64,000 nt of DNA, taken from positions 88,094 to 152,093 of the forward strand of contig VJWM01000272.1 in the NCBI GenBank assembly GCA_010909165.1, in the 5' to 3' direction. The translations under genes were made by a program, and so were the position numbers. Of this stretch, positions 58,561 through 64,000 are shown piece after piece. The stretch comes from Anthoceros angustus. Its lineage: Eukaryota > Streptophyta > Anthocerotopsida > Anthocerotales > Anthocerotaceae. A model generated the notes under the pieces. The model saw only the letters and a program-made list of their open reading frames with translations, was not told where the DNA came from and made no database searches. How positions within the stretch are numbered: the stretch's first letter is position 1; every line of letters starts with the position of its first letter.

Positions 58561-60300
58561 AAAGTGGGAGCTCGCGTTATAGGGAATCACCGTTGGTGCT
58601 ATCATTCGGTGATCGGAAGTTGAAGAAGTTGGAGTCACCGGCCGTAGGTTGCGAGCATGGGGACGGGGCCGGCTACCGCCATTTTTCACCATCCTTAGTA
58701 GCATGGAAACCGCTTTCCACTCCGTATTGTACATTTTGTTCAAATATAACCCATCCGTGACGCATGCCTAAATCCTAAATCGTGGAAACCGATGGCGCCG
58801 CACCCGCCCGAGCGCCCTTGCCAAAACAAAAGACTATGGGTTCCGGACGGACGGTTCGGAAAGAAGCACCATTCTTTACCAATGATGACTGTGAAGATTG
58901 CCTCGCAATGTCTTCAAAAGACCTTGTTTATTTAGATGCCTCATCAACCCCTGCCTTTTAGTCCTTCCGGTACTTATGGTAAGCAAGCATGGGTCGAATA
59001 TGCCAAATTGGCGAACTACGCCCCTAACCCTTTGTGTGATGGAGACACTGCCCCGGACGTCAATTTCATCCCTTATCGACCCTTATTTTCGGCCTTCGAC
59101 CGATGTTGCCCAAAGCAGCAGAATGCGACCCATCCCAAACCCCCTTCCGACGATATTTGGATGAAAACCCCCTTACTGTATATTAACCCCCTTCCAAGAT
59201 TAGCACGTTGGCTGTACCTGCTGCAGGATCAAAATCCAGCGGCAGAGAAGCTGCTGAAACTTCTACACAGCCATCCCCGCAAGTAGTGCAAGCTATGCAG
59301 AAAGAAGAACCTTTTGTTGGGAGTAGTTATCCTAACCATGGTGTGGAAGGAGGCAGACGAAGAGGTTTGGCAATGATTGTGAGTATGGAAGTGGATGACC
59401 GGAGGAGGTAGATGAGGCGACTTGAAGCTCTTTTGAGACTTTGGCATTTGATACTAATATATTAGTGGACGGTTACGAGAGTGAAACCACGATTTAGGAG
59501 TTGCTACACCCTACCTTAGCTAAGGATGATTGTTTCGTGTTGCATCAATGCTCATGGGGGATTGAAGAAGATGGCAAATACATTCTCATAAATGGAGCGG
59601 AGAAGCTATATGTTGATGATGACATCTTGAAGCCCATCTCTCGAATCCACATGGAGAGACAAGCCCAAGTTTTGATCAATGCTTGTCGGCAATCGTAGCC
59701 TTATCACAAGCGAGAAGGCTAAGGACTCTAAGTTGAGAGTAGCCAAATGGTGAGCAAGAGAGCCGAGAAGTCCGATTCTCGATTCGTGGAAGGATTGTCT
59801 CATCTTCTTCTCGACCGTCATGGACAAATCCTTTAGAGATGTTGAGAAAGGCACAAACTTTATCAGCCTTTGATGAAAGCCATCATTCTCAAGAAGGATG
59901 ATGATGTGTACAGATTTTAACAGTGATTGCCGAGGTCACGGAGATAGAAGTCAAGCTCCCAAGTGAAGGGAAGCCGCCCGAGAAGAGATCCCAAAGTGTC
60001 CCGAGTACTCCACACTCACAAAAAGCTTTGCTGGTCTTTACCATAAGTTCACTCACTTGGCCAATGGAATTCGGTGGCCATGTTCCTTCATCCGTAACAT
60101 CGTAGTAGAATCATCGCTCCCAACAAGACATTGTTGGTGAAGCAAATTGCTTCTAATGCGGTCTCATTTGTCCTTTTCTCGCTCATTTCTCTGGCTCGTG
60201 ATACAATTTGGAGGAGAAACGACCTTCCGTGGATGAACCTCAGGTGAGAGCTCATGGACTTTAGGGAGGAAAGAACAAGGGAGTTATGGAGTCAGAGCTA
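58561..60300. other. Region after the second DUF7869-type gene, two small open frames
   Basis: Open frames are at 58936-59286 (116 residues, + strand, contains QAWVEYAKLANYAPNPLCDG) and 59501-59698 (65 residues, contains EEDGKYILINGAEKLYVDDD). I recognise neither. They may be parts of the same decayed element. Confidence 0.3.
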
Positions 60301-62014
60301 TACTCTTTGGTTTCAAGAAGCAAGTCCAGATGTAAGCATTCTCTGATCGAATGACTTCTAGTCCTTTTGCATATTAGATGTGTGTTCCATCTTCTTGAGT
60401 GCCCAGCCGGGACAGATGTCCTCACTCAAATCGCTTGAGGCTTGCCTTTCTTTCATGATGAGAAAACACAAAGCGCGATGACTCACTGGGTGGTGCCAAA
60501 CCCTCATCTCAGTTAGGGCTATGACATTTTATGTTGAAACTGGATTAGGTTACTTTTCATGCATCACCGACAAGACAAACATGTATGTTTGTGTTGTCCT
60601 TCCGCTTGTGCCGGTGACAACATAATGTCTCAAGCGTTGCTCTAGGACTTTGAACAGTGTTCCGCTTACTGAAGAAATGGCGAGGTCCAGATGGGAACTT
60701 GCTTTGAAAAGCTTCTCATTGGATGACACTTACTTGTACCTAGAATCATTTGTGCCGGAATTTTAGAACTGTTGTCACATTTTGATCGAGGTTGAACACC
60801 GAGATCAATCACCAAGGAGCAGCGAAACTTGATGCGATGCTAGCGTGTTCCGAGAGCAAGCTGAAGCTATGCACAATTTGTACGATGATTGTGGCTAACT
60901 CAGCAACACCAATGGTAGAAGCACCCTAGCGCAATGCTTCTACTAGCCTTCATGGGCAGCGTATATGACTATATAATCGCCATGTCTATCCATGACAATC
61001 TTTGTTTCTATTTATGTTTATCCTCCTATATTGCTATGATTATTTGCAAGGTACAATTCTCAATTAGAGTATAGAGTACTTTACTAGGACTTACAACAAA
61101 AATATATATTTAATTTTAAATATCTAGAATGACAACAAAGAAGCCTTTTATAGTCCACTTGAATTTCCTTAACAACTTGTATCATGGTGCACACCTCAAG
61201 AAAACGTGCTCAACAAAACAGAACCCTGGAACATGGAGGAACGCCAATCACGCTCGTGTTTGAGTCACGGATCTGAGTACTAAGACATGAGTCAAGTCTC
61301 CGGGTACTAAGACATGAGTCACATCTTTGAGTACGAAAACAATACTAATAGCTAAAAATGGACAGACTCTTCTAATGAGGGCCGAATGCAATATATGTAT
61401 AAACGCCAGTGTGTGGAGCATAGTGGTACAAGAAGATGCCAGTAGGTCAAACTCCATACCCGATCATCGGTACATGTACTTGATGAGCAACAACTGAGGC
61501 CCCCAGCAGCACAACATTTGACGGCGAGCATAGACGCATGGGAACAAGTTAGAACTCATCCTGGAAGTCAGCCGTCAGTGTGTCAACCTTCAGGCTCTCA
61601 ACATGGAGTTGATTCTTAGGACTTGTAGAAGTCAGCAGAGCAATGCATGTCTGCAACTACCGGTGGTGAGGAACTGCCGACCTGGCACCTCCTGATGTTG
61701 CAAATCACTGCATGATGCATTCTTTGACAGATGCTATATGCTTGGTTTTGGTTGCAGCGGAGGCATCTGGCAGGCACGATGGCGGGAGAAGTCGCTGGCT
61801 AACTCTCCGCAGTGATGCCGGTTCATGTCAGATAAGGTAAATTGGGCACTTGTGGTGATGATGCTCATGTGTTTGCACTGTTTGGGGCTGGTGTTTTGAT
61901 CACGCCCCAATGCAGGCAGCCCCAAGTTCGTGTAATGGGTACACAGCACAGCAAGGGAGGTAAACCACGTGAAGAGGAACATCTGAGTAAGTAAGGCCGT
62001 TGAGGTCCTGGACC
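60301..62014. other. Intergenic stretch
   Basis: No coding signal is seen. An AT-rich patch lies at about 60,960-61,140. A short direct repeat, actaagacatgagtca, occurs twice near 61,279 and 61,308. Confidence 0.55.
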
Positions 62015-62059
62015 TTCTGGTGCAGCCAGGGTGGTATGTACACGCCCGCATCTTTCTTC

Positions 62060-63150
62060 CATCAGGTCATCAAGAGGTGCATTGCACACAAAGATCTGGG
62101 TGCTGGCAGGGGTGTGCATACCCTGATTGTCAGAAGTGGGTATGTGGGCAGCAGATTCTTGGCTAATCACGTCATCCGTGTATGCTGCCTATGGGGAGGT
62201 TGGAGGATGCGTTGCAGGTTTTGAATGGATTGGCTGCTCCCAATGCTTATTCGTGGTCCTCCAGAGTTGAGGCACATGTTGACAATGGACAGGCCAGGCA
62301 GGCAATCGAGATCTATTTGAGGATGGAACAGTCATCCCTATGTTGGCAGCTAATCATCTGTTTGTGGCAGCATTTAAGGCTTGTGCCAGTGCAGAAGATC
62401 TGACATCAGGCAGACAGGTCCATTCCGATGTCCTGAGTAGTGTGCTTGAGCCTGATGTGTTTGTTGGGAGCTGCCTGGTGGAAATGTATGCAAGATGTGG
62501 GAGGTTGGATGATGCTCGCACAATCTTTGACAAGTTGGACTCGAGAAACGTGGTCACATGGAATACGGTGCTTGGAGGGTATGCTCAGGGTGGGCGTGGG
62601 CAAGAAGCCCTTGCGCTCTATGCAAGTATGCAAGAGGAGGAATCCACCTGCCTGACCATGTCACGTTTTGTGCCTCCTCAAAGCATGTGCTAGCAGTGGA
62701 ACACGACACCAGGAAGGCAGCTTCATTCACAAATACAGGAAGCAGGTGTCGGATCTGAGGTGATGGTGGGGAGCTGCCTCATAGATATGTATGCAAGATG
62801 TGGAAGCTTGGATGATGCCCGGACTGCCTTTGACAACATGACCAGAAGAAATGTGGTGACCTGGAACGTGATGCTCGCAAGATATGCTGATGGTGGGCTA
62901 GGTGAAGAAGCCCTGTCTCTTTATGCAACTATGCAACAGGAGGGCGTTACTTCAGCAGATCACGTAACTTTGTGTGCCTTCTGAAAGCATGTAAAAGCAT
63001 CAGGGCATTGGAGCAGGGAAGGCAGCTACATGACCAGGTTCAGGAGATGGGCTGCAAGTTGACGTGGTCATTTCGAGCTGCCTGGTGGACATGAATGCAA
63101 AGTGTGGGAGCTGAGAGGATGCCCGCAGGGTGTGACTGCCATTGCTTCTG
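62060..63150 (+). pseudogene. PPR protein gene remnant
   Basis: This is a second PPR gene, on the same strand as the first. Segments in order are IKRCIAHKDLGAGRGVHTL, LPMGRLEDALQVLNGLAAPN, FKACASAEDLTSGRQVHSDV, VGSCLVEMYARCGRLDDART, NVVTWNTVLGGYAQGG and, from 62760, VGSCLIDMYARCGSLDDART with NVVTWNVMLARYADGG. Two more half-repeats follow near 62,990-63,130 (ALEQGRQLHDQVQEMG) before homology fades. The frame changes at about 62,190, 62,345, 62,650, 62,755 and 62,983. There is no E, E+ or DYW end, so it is truncated as well as shifted. I call it a true pseudogene with more confidence than the one at the window start. Confidence 0.85.
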
Positions 63151-63700
63151 GGAAGCTACGTGCATCCACGACTTGCTCCAAAGACAGCTCACCTTGGGAG
63201 CATCACGTGGCAGAGGAATATACCTGTTCTACAAAGCAGTCTTAGTGAGATGAAAGAGCATCGCTTGACGGGGTCAAGAGGAACGTGCCTCATGTTCTGA
63301 AGTTCTGGAGCCCAGCAGACAGTGTACGGATTGGGGCTGGACATCTCTCCTTTGGACTGCAGAGGGAAGGAGGCGAGGTGGATACGGGCCCAGAAGAGTC
63401 CTTAACGCGTTGTCCCGTCGAACTGTTGGTGAACGTTAAGAGTAGTTAATCGTAAAAAGTGTAACCGTGCTTGAGTCCGAAAGCGGTCCGCAGCGTTGAG
63501 GTGAGAATCGGTTGACTTAACCGGAGCCTATCATTCTCTTGGAGCGGACCCCTTACTACAACGACACGGATTATGTAAGCGGCTTCGGTTTGTCGGTAGT
63601 CGCGCTTTTCAAACCCGGATCCCGCTCATTACAGACTTTGTTTTCGGCAACGGTATCCCAAGTTACAAAACTTTTGAGCCGCTAAATATTTATTTTATTA
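63151..63700. other. Intergenic stretch after the PPR remnant
   Basis: No gene is recognised. Composition changes to low-repeat sequence with AT-rich ttattttatt at about 63,690. Confidence 0.5.
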
Positions 63701-64000
63701 AAGCACCTATGAGGAGGCCATGGGAGGGCGCCTGGCCGGTGGCGCCCTTGGGTAGGCAGGCATGTTAGGGGTGGGGGCGCCACCGGCCGCCCGGTGCCAA
63801 GGCCGGGGTGTGCTAGGGGAGTGCGGTCGGCGGCCCATGGGTAGGGCATAGGGGGAGGCGCCGGTGGCCGGCACCTAGCTCCACCACGCATGCATCGACG
63901 CGTGGTGCTGGGAGGCGCCGGTTGTGCGGACGCCTCCAGCACCATCCCACGGTGCATGCGGGTGAAGCTAGGGGAGAGGGGAGACAAGAAGGAAAGCGGG
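63701..64000. repeat. GC-rich repeat with inverted segments at the window end
   Basis: ggcgcc and gccggtgg/ccaccggc recur in both orientations (63,730-63,950), giving several possible hairpins. It continues past the window and is probably part of a mobile or satellite repeat not fully visible. Confidence 0.45.

Overview
This is nuclear DNA of a land plant. The two pentatricopeptide repeat (PPR) genes at the ends, the plant hydroxypyruvate reductase, the lipoxygenase fragments and the CACTA (En/Spm) transposon all point that way. The wording of the E+ region of the first PPR gene (a 'KEPGRSWWMD'-type motif) and the 'MQQEGV' repeats look most like fern PPR proteins. I therefore favour a fern, but this is judged from memory, not from a search.

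Layout. Bases 1-3300 hold host genes on the + strand: a frame-disrupted PPR gene, then an intact 2-hydroxyacid dehydrogenase starting 73 bases after the PPR stop. Bases 3357-7739 are a tandem array in which the last exon of a lipoxygenase gene (- strand, three copies about 1.17 kb apart) alternates with upstream pieces of a transposon-type gene. Bases 7740-49492 form a very large inverted duplication. Each arm holds a degenerate gene of the DUF7869-type transposon protein family (outer side) and a CACTA element (inner side). The left element spans 10524-29596 and the right one about 32335-46769. The arms face each other across a single-copy spacer of about 2.7 kb. The left arm is longer mainly because it carries at least three local tandem expansions that the right arm lacks. 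Bases 49493-55600 have no gene I recognise. A second, diverged DUF7869-type pseudogene lies at about 55640-58560. A decayed PPR gene lies at 62060-63150, and the window ends in GC-rich repeat DNA.

How the parts relate. The CACTA elements carry a TNP2-type transposase, with an N-terminal CPC zinc-like motif, the transposase core and a DUF4216-like C-terminus. Around it lie less clear reading frames: a purine-rich one downstream of the transposase, and acidic and Cys-rich ones on the opposite strand. All copies are broken by small indels. The left element has a perfect 3-bp target duplication (ACT) and terminal repeats beginning CCCTACTAG.

The most unusual observation concerns the differences between duplicated copies. 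Wherever I compared them, they cluster on CAG/CTG trinucleotides, the preferred CHG methylation context of plants. They are small indels and scrambles rather than C-to-T changes. This may be a long-read consensus artefact at methylated CHG sites or an unusual mutation process. It decides how far the frameshifts in this window can be trusted.
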